Made by a program: the position numbers and the translations under genes
In this document: positions 1 through 8,328 of the stretch, piece after piece
Position numbering within the stretch: position 1 is the first letter of the stretch
Layout of the letters: every line of letters starts with the position of its first letter
The notes under the pieces: generated by a model
Databases searched by the model: none
What the model was told of the DNA's origin: nothing
The model's input: the letters and a program-made list of their open reading frames with translations, nothing else
NCBI GenBank assembly: GCA_947624305.1
Contig: CANQKC010000005.1
Location: 45,022-109,021, forward strand
DNA: 64,000 nt
Source: an uncultured Monoglobus sp.
GTDB lineage: Bacteria; Bacillota; Clostridia; Monoglobales; Monoglobaceae
Direction of reading: 5' to 3'

Positions 1-1
1 C

Positions 2-934
2 AACGCCATACTTAACGCGATGGCGGGCGCCGAGCGAATTTTCCAGGTTATCGACGAGAAGCCCGAGGTTGACGACGGCAAGGCGACGATCGCCCGCGTG
101 GTCGTCGAGCCCGACGGCAGAATTATCGAGGTCAACCACAGAACGGGCCGCTGGGCGTGGAAACGCTTCGGCAAGAACGGCGAGATCGTGTTTAACGAGG
201 TGAAGGGCAGGGTCGAGTTCAAAAACGTCACATTCAGTTATGACGGCAAAAAGACAATACTAAGCGATATTTCGCTGGTGGCCGAGCCCGGTAAAAAGAT
301 CGCGTTTGTCGGCTCGACCGGAGCGGGCAAGACGACTATCACGAACCTCATAAACCGCTTTTATGACGTCCCCGACGGCAAGATCACCTATGACGGAATA
401 CCTATCAATAATATAAAGAAAGACGATTTGCGCCGCTCGCTCGGCATGGTGCTCCAGGACACGCATCTGTTTACCGGCACGGTTATGGACAATATCCGCT
501 ACGGCAAGCTCGACGCGACCGATGAGGACTGTATAGAAGCGGCGAAGATCGCCAACGCGCACTGGTTCATCACGCATCTGCCAAACGGCTATAACACCAT
601 GCTGACGGCGGACGGCGAGAACCTGAGCCAGGGTCAGCGCCAGCTCCTCGCGATTGCAAGAGCAGCGGTCGAGGATCCGCCAGCGCTCATTCTTGACGAG
701 GCGACGAGCTCGATCGATACAAGAACCGAGAAGCTTATCGAAAAGGGCATGGACGGCCTGATGAAGGGCAGAACGGTGTTTGTTATTGCGCACCGCCTGT
801 CGACCGTCAGAAACGCCGACATGATAATCGTGCTTGAGCACGGAAAGATAATAGAGCAGGGCAGCCACGACGAGCTTATCGCGAAGCGCGGCAAATATTA
901 TCAGCTCTACACCGGCGCGTTTGAACTTGATTAA
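2..934 (+). CDS. ABC exporter, ATP-binding C-terminal part (5' truncated by window edge)
   Basis: This is the C-terminal half of a fused permease/ATPase ABC exporter, which couples ATP hydrolysis to export across the cytoplasmic membrane. The reading frame is open from base 2, so the membrane domain lies outside the window. Visible motifs in order are Walker A GSTGAGKTT (about visible residue 104), Q-loop VLQDTH, signature LSQGQ (about 208), Walker B LILDEA (about 231) and the switch histidine in IAHRLST. About 35 residues (PDGRIIEVNHRTGRWAWKR region) separate the linker from the nucleotide-binding domain. This is longer than the shortest exporters but seen in clostridial heterodimeric MDR-type pairs. 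The substrate cannot be told. topB follows after 17 bp, possibly co-transcribed. Confidence 0.95.
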   Translation, partial: NAILNAMAGAERIFQVIDEKPEVDDGKATIARVVVEPDGRIIEVNHRTGRWAWKRFGKNGEIVFNEVKGRVEFKNVTFSYDGKKTILSDISLVAEPGKKIAFVGSTGAGKTTITNLINRFYDVPDGKITYDGIPINNIKKDDLRRSLGMVLQDTHLFTGTVMDNIRYGKLDATDEDCIEAAKIANAHWFITHLPNGYNTMLTADGENLSQGQRQLLAIARAAVEDPPALILDEATSSIDTRTEKLIEKGMDGLMKGRTVFVIAHRLSTVRNADMIIVLEHGKIIEQGSHDELIAKRGKYYQLYTGAFELD

Positions 935-951
935 ACTTTGGAGGAAAATTT

Positions 952-3117
952 ATGTCTAAAATATTGGTTTTGGCCGAGAAACCCTCGGTGGGCCGCGAGC
1001 TTGCGCGGGTATTGGGCTGTAAAAGAAAAGGCGACGGCTGTCTTATCGGCGACAAATATATCGTCACATGGGCGCTCGGGCATCTGGTCGAGCTTTGCGA
1101 CCCGGAATCATACGACGACCGCTACAAGACATGGAGCATGGACACTCTGCCCATGCTTCCGAAGCCTATGAAGCTTCAAGTGATACGCCAGACCTCAAAG
1201 CAGTTCAGCGCGGTGAAAAAACAGCTTCGCAGCAGCGAGGTCGCGTCTATCATAATCGCCACCGACGCGGGCCGCGAGGGCGAGCTTGTAGCGCGCTGGA
1301 TCATCGCGAAGGCCGGGGTGAAAAAGCCGATAAAGCGGCTGTGGATCTCGTCCCAGACCGATAAGGCAATACGTCAGGGCTTCGCGAACCTTAAAGACGG
1401 CAGGGAATATAACAACCTTTACATGGCGGCTCAGGCGAGGGCCGAGGCGGACTGGCTGGTCGGCCTCAACGTCACCCGCGCTTTGACCTGCAAGTTCAAC
1501 GCGCAGCTTTCCGCCGGCAGGGTCCAGACTCCCACCTTGGCGCTGCTTGTCCGCCGCGAGGAGGAAATAAGAAAGTTTGCGCCGAAGGAATATTACACGA
1601 TCGAGGCCGATCTCGGCAAGCTGTTTGTTTCGTGGTCGGGTGACAGCGGCGCGTCCACGTTCAGCCGCGAAAAGGCGGAGCGGATCGCCAAGGATGTGAA
1701 GGGAAAGGTTTTTAAGCTCAAAAATCTCTCGGGCGCCGACAAGCAGCAGGGCGCGCCCATGCTTTACGATCTGACAGAGCTCCAGAGAGACGCCAACAAG
1801 CTCTACGGCTATTCTCCGAAACAGACGCTCAACATCATGCAGAAGCTCTATGAGCAGCACAAGGCTCTGACCTATCCGCGAACCGACTCGCGCTATCTGA
1901 CTGACGATATTGTGCCCACGCTCGGCGACCGCCTGAAAGCGGTCATGAGGACCGAGGAGGCCGCGAATGAGATTTTGCGCAAAAATTATAAGATAAACAA
2001 AGCGTGTATAAACAACGCCAAGGTTTCGGACCACCATGCGATCATTCCGACCGAGGAGCGGGTGCCGATGATAAGCCTCTCGCAGGAGGAAAAGCGGATA
2101 TATTCGCTGGTCGTCAAGCGGTTCTTGGCCTGCTTCATGCCGCCTTACAGATACAAACAGATCAAGGCGGAGTTTGAGTGCGGCGGCCACAAATTCAGAG
2201 CCGGGGGCCGCGAGGAGATCGACAAGGGCTGGAAGGCGGTTTATACCTCGGACTATAATTTTGACGAGGAGGACACCGCCGAGATACGCGTCGAGGAGCG
2301 CAAACAGGTTTTGCCTAAAATGAAGGCGGGCGACGAGTTTGTTTGCAAAAACGTGTTTATAAAGAGCGGCAAGACAAGGCCGCCCGCGCGCTACACCGAG
2401 GCGACCCTGCTTTCCGCGATGGAAAATCCGTCAAGGTTTTTAAGCGACAAAAATATGAAGGAATATTTGGGCGGCGGACTCGGAACGCCCGCCACAAGAG
2501 CCGATATAATAGAGAAGCTCTACTCGGCATTTTATGTTGAAAAACAGGGAAACAGCATGGTTCCCACGTCGAAGGGAATTCAGCTTATTGACCTTGTGCC
2601 GCCCGATCTTAAGGAGCCGCTGCTCACCGCCGAGTGGGAGCGCGAGCTTGACAAGATCGCGAAAGGCGGCGCGGACAAGAACGCCTTTATTTCAAAAATC
2701 GAGGGATACGCGTCCGATCTGGTAAAGGCCGTCAAGAACAGCAGCGCGGTCTACCGCCACGACAATATGACGAAAAAGACCTGCCCGGAGTGCGGAAAAT
2801 TCCTGCTTGAGGTGAACGGCAAGAAGGGCAAAATGCTTGTCTGTCAGGACCGCGAATGCGGCTACCGCCGCTCGGTCAGCATTGTGACGAACGCCCGCTG
2901 CCCCGAGTGCCACAAGAAAATGGAGCTGCGCGGCGAGGGTGACAAAAAAAGCTTTTACTGCGTCTGCGGCTACCGCGAGAAATACTCGGCGTTTAAGGAA
3001 CGCAAAAATCAGGGCGGCGCCTCAAAACGCGATGTGCGGAACTATTTGAAGAACCAGAACAAGAACGAGGAGGCAAACAATCCTTTCGCTGCCGCTTTCG
3101 ATAAGCTTAATCTGTAA
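952..3117 (+). CDS. topB: DNA topoisomerase III (type IA)
   Basis: This type IA topoisomerase relaxes and decatenates DNA by single-strand passage. The N-terminal Toprim domain starts MSKILVLAEKPSVGRELARVLG and carries the acidic TDAGREGE motif. The catalytic tyrosine is in the YPRTDSRYL motif (Tyr308). At the C-terminus two Cys4-type zinc ribbons are visible (CPECGKF...CQDRECGY and CPECHKK...CVCGY), as in many Firmicutes TopB proteins. Length 721 aa is normal for the family. A strong ribosome site, GGAGG, sits 8 bases before the ATG. The gene follows the ABC gene by 17 bp and precedes the independently promoted pta. Confidence 0.97.
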   Translation: MSKILVLAEKPSVGRELARVLGCKRKGDGCLIGDKYIVTWALGHLVELCDPESYDDRYKTWSMDTLPMLPKPMKLQVIRQTSKQFSAVKKQLRSSEVASIIIATDAGREGELVARWIIAKAGVKKPIKRLWISSQTDKAIRQGFANLKDGREYNNLYMAAQARAEADWLVGLNVTRALTCKFNAQLSAGRVQTPTLALLVRREEEIRKFAPKEYYTIEADLGKLFVSWSGDSGASTFSREKAERIAKDVKGKVFKLKNLSGADKQQGAPMLYDLTELQRDANKLYGYSPKQTLNIMQKLYEQHKALTYPRTDSRYLTDDIVPTLGDRLKAVMRTEEAANEILRKNYKINKACINNAKVSDHHAIIPTEERVPMISLSQEEKRIYSLVVKRFLACFMPPYRYKQIKAEFECGGHKFRAGGREEIDKGWKAVYTSDYNFDEEDTAEIRVEERKQVLPKMKAGDEFVCKNVFIKSGKTRPPARYTEATLLSAMENPSRFLSDKNMKEYLGGGLGTPATRADIIEKLYSAFYVEKQGNSMVPTSKGIQLIDLVPPDLKEPLLTAEWERELDKIAKGGADKNAFISKIEGYASDLVKAVKNSSAVYRHDNMTKKTCPECGKFLLEVNGKKGKMLVCQDRECGYRRSVSIVTNARCPECHKKMELRGEGDKKSFYCVCGYREKYSAFKERKNQGGASKRDVRNYLKNQNKNEEANNPFAAAFDKLNL

Positions 3118-3188
3118 AATTGATTTCGGTTTGAGGAACGGGGCGGTAAATACGAACAAAATTTTTGCATATTTAACCAAAATACCTC

Positions 3189-3217
3189 TTGAAATCAATA
3201 TGATTTAGGTGTATAAT
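3189..3217 (+). promoter_or_regulatory. sigma-70 type promoter of pta-ackA
   Basis: The -35 TTGAAA (3189-3194) and the -10 TATAAT (3212-3217) are separated by exactly 17 bp, about 60 bp upstream of the pta start codon. The surrounding region is AT-rich. This is a near-consensus housekeeping promoter, so the acetate pathway is probably strongly expressed. Confidence 0.85.
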
Positions 3218-3277
3218 ATACTAAGCTGTATTTGCTGAAAAATTAACACACTATATATTACGAAAGAGGTATGAATT

Positions 3278-4273
3278 ATGTCAAATTTCATGGAAACAAT
3301 TAAGGCTAAGGCCAAGGCCGACCTCAAGACGATCGTTCTCGCCGAGGGCGAGGAGCAGAGAACCATTGACGCCGCGGCGCAGGTTCTGAAAGAGGGTTAC
3401 GCGAAGCTTATTCTGCTTGGCGATCCCGAGGTCATCAAGTCAAAGGCGGCTAACGTTGACATCTCGGGCGCGGAGATCATCGATCCCGCGACAAGCGAGC
3501 TGGCTCCCGAGCTGGCGAACGGCCTGTATGAGCTGAGAAAGCACAAGGGCATGACGCCCGAGCAGGCAAGCGAGATAATCAAGGACGTTCTGTATTTCGG
3601 CTGCATGCTGGTCAAGACCGGCAGAGCGGACGGCATGGTTGCCGGAGCGGTTCACGCCACGGCCGACGTTATGCGCTCGTCGCTCCAGACGATAAAGACC
3701 GCGCCCGGCACGAAGGTTGTTTCGGCGTTCTTCCTGATGCTGGTTCCCGACTGCGAGTACGGCAACAACGGAACGTTCGTATTCTCTGACTGCGGTCTTA
3801 ACGAGTATCCGGATTCCGAGAAGCTTGCCGAAATCGCGCTCTCATCAGCCAAGTCGTATAAGGCTTTGGTTGGCGACGAGCCCAGAGTAGCGATGCTTTC
3901 GTACTCCACATACGGCAGCGCGAAGTCCGAGCAGGTAGACCTTGTGAGAAACGCGGCGGACATCGCGAAGAAGCAGGCTCCCGACGTTAAGCTTGACGGC
4001 GAGCTTCAGCTTGATGCGGCTCTGGTTCCGAGCGTTGCGGCGCTTAAGGCTCCCGAAAGCACAGTGGCGGGCAAGGCCAACGTTCTTATATTCCCCAATC
4101 TTGACGCGGGCAATATCGGCTACAAGCTCGTTCAGAGACTGGCGAAGGCCGAGGCATACGGCCCGATGACACAGGGCATGGCAAGACCGGTCAACGATCT
4201 GTCAAGAGGCTGCAGCGCCGAGGATATAGCGGGCGTTGTCGCTATCACAAGCGTTCAGGCGCAGAATATGTAA
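3278..4273 (+). CDS. pta: Phosphate acetyltransferase
   Basis: The enzyme converts acetyl-CoA and phosphate to acetyl-phosphate and CoA, the first step of the acetate branch that yields ATP by substrate-level phosphorylation. The 331-residue protein is the short Pta form without the DRTGG/AAA extension. It spans the PTA_PTB fold, with the typical VLAEGEEQRT start, the MVAGAVHATADVMRS motif and the C-terminal QGMARPVNDLSRGCS motif. The ATG is preceded by AAAGAGGT. ackA starts 33 bp downstream, and both read from the promoter at 3189. Confidence 0.97.
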   Translation: MSNFMETIKAKAKADLKTIVLAEGEEQRTIDAAAQVLKEGYAKLILLGDPEVIKSKAANVDISGAEIIDPATSELAPELANGLYELRKHKGMTPEQASEIIKDVLYFGCMLVKTGRADGMVAGAVHATADVMRSSLQTIKTAPGTKVVSAFFLMLVPDCEYGNNGTFVFSDCGLNEYPDSEKLAEIALSSAKSYKALVGDEPRVAMLSYSTYGSAKSEQVDLVRNAADIAKKQAPDVKLDGELQLDAALVPSVAALKAPESTVAGKANVLIFPNLDAGNIGYKLVQRLAKAEAYGPMTQGMARPVNDLSRGCSAEDIAGVVAITSVQAQNM

Positions 4274-4306
4274 TCAAATCAAATTAAATTTACGGAGGGT
4301 ATACAT

Positions 4307-5500
4307 ATGAAAGTTTTAGTTATAAACGCGGGCAGCTCGTCGCTTAAGTACCAGCTCATCGAGACGGACACCGAGGAAGTTCTGGCAAAGGGCCTTTGCG
4401 AGAGAATAGGCCTTGAGGGCTCAAAGCTCACTCACTCGCCCGAGAATAAGGACGATTATGTTAAAGAGCAGGAGATGCCGACTCACACGACCGCTGTTCA
4501 GCTCGTGCTTGAGGCTCTGGTTGATCCCGAGCACGGCGTGATCGAGCATATCGACGAGATCTCGGCGGTAGGCCACAGAGTTCTCCATGCCGGTCAGGTT
4601 TACAGCGACTCGGTAATCGTAAACGACGACGTTAAGAAGGTCGTTAAGGACTGCTTCCCCTTGGGCCCGCTCCACAATCCGGCGAACCTTATCGGCATCG
4701 AGGCCTGCGAGGAGGCTATGCCCGGCAAGCCGCAGGTGGCGGTGTTTGACACTGCCTTCGGCCAGAGCATGCAGCCCAAGGCGTATATGTACGCGATCCC
4801 CTACAAGTTCTATGAAAAGTACGGAATTCGCAAGTACGGCTTCCACGGCACAAGCCACAAGTTCGTATCTGGCAGGACGATCGAGTTTGCCGATCTCGAT
4901 AAAAGCAGCTGCAAGGTCATCGTTTGCCACCTCGGCAACGGCGCCAGCATCTCGGCCTCGATCGGCGGAAAGTGCGTTGACACAAGCATGGGCCTCACGC
5001 CTCTTGAGGGACTTATCATGGGCACCAGAAGCGGCGATATTGACGCGGCTGTTGTTCAGTTCCTGGCCAACAACGAGAACCTCAGCGTTGAAGAGGTTCT
5101 GAATATTCTCAACAAGGAGTCAGGCGTTCTGGGTATCTCGGGCGTTTCAAGCGACTTCCGCGATCTCAGCGCGGCAGCCGAGGACGGCAACGAGAGAGCG
5201 CAGGTTGCGCTTGACGCGTTTATTTACAGAGTTGCCAAGTACATCGGCTCGTATGTGGCTGCGATGAACGGCGTTGACGCGATCGCGTTCACCGGCGGTA
5301 TCGGCGAGAACGACTGCGCGACGCGCGGCAAGATATGCGAGTATCTGGGCTATCTCGGTGTAAATATCGACCCGGAGAACAACTCAAAGCGCGGCGAGGA
5401 GATGTATATCTCAACTCCCGATTCCAAGGTCAAGGTTATGGTTATTCCCACCAACGAGGAGCTCGCGATCGCGAGAGAGACTTTGGCGCTGGTAAAATAA
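4307..5500 (+). CDS. ackA: Acetate kinase
   Basis: The enzyme transfers the phosphoryl group of acetyl-phosphate to ADP, giving acetate and ATP in the cytosol. The 397-residue length is standard. The ASKHA-fold motifs are clear: LVINAGSSSLKYQL at the N-terminus, GHRVLHAG, FDTAFGQSM, KYGFHGTSHKFV with the catalytic-region histidine, GNGASI, and FTGGIGEND near the C-terminus. The ribosome site GGAGGG lies 10 bases upstream of the ATG. The gene ends just before a strong terminator. Confidence 0.98.
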   Translation: MKVLVINAGSSSLKYQLIETDTEEVLAKGLCERIGLEGSKLTHSPENKDDYVKEQEMPTHTTAVQLVLEALVDPEHGVIEHIDEISAVGHRVLHAGQVYSDSVIVNDDVKKVVKDCFPLGPLHNPANLIGIEACEEAMPGKPQVAVFDTAFGQSMQPKAYMYAIPYKFYEKYGIRKYGFHGTSHKFVSGRTIEFADLDKSSCKVIVCHLGNGASISASIGGKCVDTSMGLTPLEGLIMGTRSGDIDAAVVQFLANNENLSVEEVLNILNKESGVLGISGVSSDFRDLSAAAEDGNERAQVALDAFIYRVAKYIGSYVAAMNGVDAIAFTGGIGENDCATRGKICEYLGYLGVNIDPENNSKRGEEMYISTPDSKVKVMVIPTNEELAIARETLALVK

Positions 5501-5529
5501 CCGGTTATTTGAAATCACTATATAAGTTA

Positions 5530-5560
5530 AATAAGGCGGAGCCTGCGGCTCCGCCTTATT
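5530..5560 (+). terminator. Intrinsic terminator after ackA
   Basis: A perfect 14-bp stem (5530-5543 with 5547-5560) closes a 3-nt TGC loop and ends in a TTATTTGT tract. The arms are AT-rich at the base, so it could work in both directions. It lies 30 bp after the ackA stop codon. Confidence 0.85.
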
Positions 5561-5696
5561 TGTCGGCTTCAATAAATATATGTGTAAATTTTTACTCACC
5601 CGCTTCAATCAGATTTGCGTGATTTTTTAATTATTTTCAAAGTGGGCCTCTTTGAAGAGTGTAAAATTTGATAATTATTTTGAATTATAAATAAAG

Positions 5697-5717
5697 ACCG
5701 CCGGCTAAGCCGGTGGT
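5697..5717 (-). terminator. Probable terminator of the 10.5-5.76 kb minus-strand operon
   Basis: A 9-bp hairpin (5697-5705 with 5709-5717, loop TAA) lies 42 bp after the MATE stop codon. On the minus strand it is followed by TCTTTATTTATAA. On the plus strand it is followed by TTTT, so it may be bidirectional. The rest of 5561-5758 contains a weaker inverted repeat at 5636-5656 and a copy of the dispersed 'CTAATNACTAATNACTAYG' type sequence at 5730-5757. Confidence 0.6.
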
Positions 5718-5758
5718 TTTGACTCTATTTGCTATTCGCTAATAACTAATTACTATGT

Positions 5759-7159
5759 TCATGCCTTTATTCTTCGTTTGCTTATGCCGAGGGTGTCTTT
5801 TTCCCAGATTCGAGTGAGGTAGAGGATGAACAAAATCAGGGCCGACAGGCCGTTGCTGACGACAACCGAGTACCAGATGCTCTCAACGCCCATGTGCAGC
5901 ACTCTCTGGCAAAAAAAGATCGTCGCGAAGCGGAATATCCACAGGCGGGCCGCCTCGACGAGCATAGTTATCTTCGTCCTGCCCGAGGCGTTGAAAAGCC
6001 CCATTGTGCAGTTATAGACATTGTTGGTGAAGCACCAGAACGCCATTATCGACAGGAAATCGACCGCCATTGACAGAACCTCATCATCGCCCGTAAGTAT
6101 ACCCGCGATCGCCGTGCCGATCGGGCGGTAGGAGAGGAAGCGGCCGAAAATGAACAGCATGATGACTCCGGTCAGCGTCGCGATTTGGTAACCGCGTTCC
6201 GCCCTCTTGACCTGCCCCGCGCCGAGGTTCTGGCCGACGATGGTCGACGTCGCCGAGCCGATCGCGGTCGAGGGCAGCGTGATTATGCCGTTTATTCTGT
6301 TTCCAATGCCGTAGGCCGCCATGGCAGACGAGCCGAAAACATACACATTCTTTGACATCAGCACAAAGCCGAACTGCATTGTGCTGCTGCCTATCGCGGT
6401 CGGCAGGCCGACGGAGATGATCTGTTTTATCATTTTTCTTTGCGGCTTCAGCATCGCGCGCTCAAGATGTATGTCGTTTTTGCGGTTCAAGAGGTACCTC
6501 ATGCCCACCGCAGCGCACGGGACCTTTGAAAGCAAGGTGGCTAGAGCCACGCCGCCGATCCCGAGATCAAGCGTCATCAGAAACAGCGGGTCGAGGACCA
6601 TGTTGATCAGAATTCCCAGAAGGTTCAGCAGCATAGGGAACACAGTGTTGCCTTGCGACTGGTTGACCGCCGAGAACAGGTTTATTATAAACAAAAGCGG
6701 CGTGTCGAGCATGACGATCCGAAGGTATATGTTGCCAAGCGTGAATATCTCGTCCTCGGCGCCTATCCAGCCCGTGATGAACGGTGTGCACAGCACAAGC
6801 GCCGCGGTGCAGCCGAAAGAGAACACCATCGCGCACAGAAAGATCTGGTTCGCCATGTGCTTCGCCTTGAGCGGGTCGTCAGCGCCGATATACTGCGACA
6901 TTAAAATAGAGCCCGCCATCGTTATTCCCTGGCCGAACGCGATGACGGTGTTCTGCACGGGCGACACCATCGAGATCGCCGCCTGCGGGCCTGTGCCTAT
7001 TTTGCCGAGCCAGTAGGTGTCGGTCAGATTGTACATGTGTTGCAAAAGGTTTGTCACGATTATCGGCGCCGCGATCAGGAGCAGCGCCTTGAATATGCTG
7101 CCGCGCAGAATGAGCTCGGTGTTGTTCTTGACCAAAAATATGTTTTTTGTTTTTTTCAC
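5759..7159 (-). CDS. MATE family multidrug/solute exporter
   Basis: This is a 12-helix MATE-type secondary transporter, which uses a Na+ or H+ gradient to export drugs or metabolites. The 466-residue protein has the N-terminal MATE signature (PIIVTNLLQHMYNLTDTYWLGKIG) and the internal duplication expected for two 6-helix bundles. A GTG start at 7159 is supported by AAAGGA 9 bases upstream. It is the last gene of a three-gene minus-strand operon, with a 19-bp gap to the aldo/keto reductase. It could export a pathway intermediate, but nothing in the sequence fixes the substrate. Confidence 0.95.
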   Translation of the reverse strand: MKKTKNIFLVKNNTELILRGSIFKALLLIAAPIIVTNLLQHMYNLTDTYWLGKIGTGPQAAISMVSPVQNTVIAFGQGITMAGSILMSQYIGADDPLKAKHMANQIFLCAMVFSFGCTAALVLCTPFITGWIGAEDEIFTLGNIYLRIVMLDTPLLFIINLFSAVNQSQGNTVFPMLLNLLGILINMVLDPLFLMTLDLGIGGVALATLLSKVPCAAVGMRYLLNRKNDIHLERAMLKPQRKMIKQIISVGLPTAIGSSTMQFGFVLMSKNVYVFGSSAMAAYGIGNRINGIITLPSTAIGSATSTIVGQNLGAGQVKRAERGYQIATLTGVIMLFIFGRFLSYRPIGTAIAGILTGDDEVLSMAVDFLSIMAFWCFTNNVYNCTMGLFNASGRTKITMLVEAARLWIFRFATIFFCQRVLHMGVESIWYSVVVSNGLSALILFILYLTRIWEKDTLGISKRRIKA

Positions 7160-7178
7160 AAGCTTCAGTCCTTTTCTG

Positions 7179-8309
7179 TCAGTTCAAATCGCTCTCGTAA
7201 AGCTCCGCGAACTTTTCAAGCTCCCCGCGGATATGTATGTGCTGCGGGCAGGCCTTCTCGCATTTCCCGCATTTCACGCAGTCGAGCGCCCTGCCGCGCT
7301 CAAGCGAGGCGCGGCGATAGTACATGCCCGACTTTTTGCCTGTCGACGTGAACATGTTCAAAAGCCCGAGATACGAGGGAATGTTGATGTTTTTCGGACA
7401 TTCCTCCACGCAGTATTTGCAGTTCGTGCAGGGCGTAATCTTATCGTTTATGACCTCGGTGACGCGGCCCAGCATTTCGCGCTCCGCGCCGCTCAAGGGT
7501 TTGAAATCGGCCATGTATGATGTGTTGTCGAGCATCTGATCCATGTCGCTCATGCCGCTTAAGACCATCGCGCAGTTATCAAGCGACGCGGCGAAGCGGA
7601 TCGCGTATGACGCGGGCGAGCCGCCCGTGCCGTGTTCCTTCATCAGCCTTTCAGCCTCGGGCGGAAGCGAGGCGAGCGAGCCGCCCTTGACGGGCTCCAT
7701 GGCGATCACGGGCTTTCCGTGCCGCAGGGCCGTCTCATAGCATGCGCACGACTGTATCGCCGAACTGTTCCAGTCGAGGTAATTGAGCTGGAGCTGAACT
7801 ATGTCCACCTCGGGGTGCGCGGTCAGTATCTCATCCAGAAGCTCGGCGTCGTCGTGGAACGAGAAGCCGATGTATTTCGTGAGCCCGCGCTCCTTGAGCC
7901 CGCGCAGAAACTCGAACCCACCGAATTTCTGCGTGTTTATGTACCGCTCTCTGCACATGTTGTGAAGCAGATAAATGTCAAAATAATCTACTCCGCAGCG
8001 GCGTAGCTGCTCGTCAAAATAGACGGGATACTCGTCGCCGCTTTTCACGCGTATGATCGGCATTTTGTCGCAGAGTATGTATTTATCGCGCGGGTAGCGG
8101 TCGGTCAGACAGCGCCTGACGGCCGTCTCCGAAAGCTCGCCGTGATAGCCGTACGCGGTGTCGAAATACGAAAATCCGCGCTCTATAAAGCGGTCAACCA
8201 TGTCGCTGACCAAAGCGAAGTTTACGCTTTTCGTGTCCTCGCTGTCAAGCAGCGGCAGCCGCATAGTGCCGAACCCCAGCTTTTTCGCCGAATTTAATAT
8301 ATCAATCAT
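7179..8309 (-). CDS. Aldo/keto reductase with C-terminal 2[4Fe-4S] ferredoxin domain
   Basis: The N-terminal TIM barrel of about 270 residues has the AKR features GFGTMRLPL, DTAYGYHG and the YIGFSFHD strand. The C-terminus carries two cysteine clusters, CTNCKYCVEECP and CVKCGKCEKACP, predicted to bind two [4Fe-4S] clusters. This suggests electron exchange with ferredoxin-like partners rather than plain NADPH reduction. The architecture is common in anaerobic Clostridia, and its substrates are mostly unknown. AGGAGG precedes the ATG. The gene lies between the PL26-like enzyme and the MATE exporter with 19-bp gaps on both sides, so a role in the same sugar pathway is plausible but unproven. Confidence 0.95.
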   Translation of the reverse strand: MIDILNSAKKLGFGTMRLPLLDSEDTKSVNFALVSDMVDRFIERGFSYFDTAYGYHGELSETAVRRCLTDRYPRDKYILCDKMPIIRVKSGDEYPVYFDEQLRRCGVDYFDIYLLHNMCRERYINTQKFGGFEFLRGLKERGLTKYIGFSFHDDAELLDEILTAHPEVDIVQLQLNYLDWNSSAIQSCACYETALRHGKPVIAMEPVKGGSLASLPPEAERLMKEHGTGGSPASYAIRFAASLDNCAMVLSGMSDMDQMLDNTSYMADFKPLSGAEREMLGRVTEVINDKITPCTNCKYCVEECPKNINIPSYLGLLNMFTSTGKKSGMYYRRASLERGRALDCVKCGKCEKACPQHIHIRGELEKFAELYESDLN

Positions 8310-8328
8310 TTCTCAGGCCTCCTCTTTT

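Noticed and set aside
260..868. Long minus-strand open frame opposite the ABC transporter
   Set aside because: It mirrors the high-GC coding strand, has no ribosome site or family motif, and the plus-strand frame has all ABC motifs.
1195..2190. 331-codon minus-strand frame inside topB
   Set aside because: Antisense shadow of a clearly functional gene, Arg/Leu-rich with no recognisable domain.
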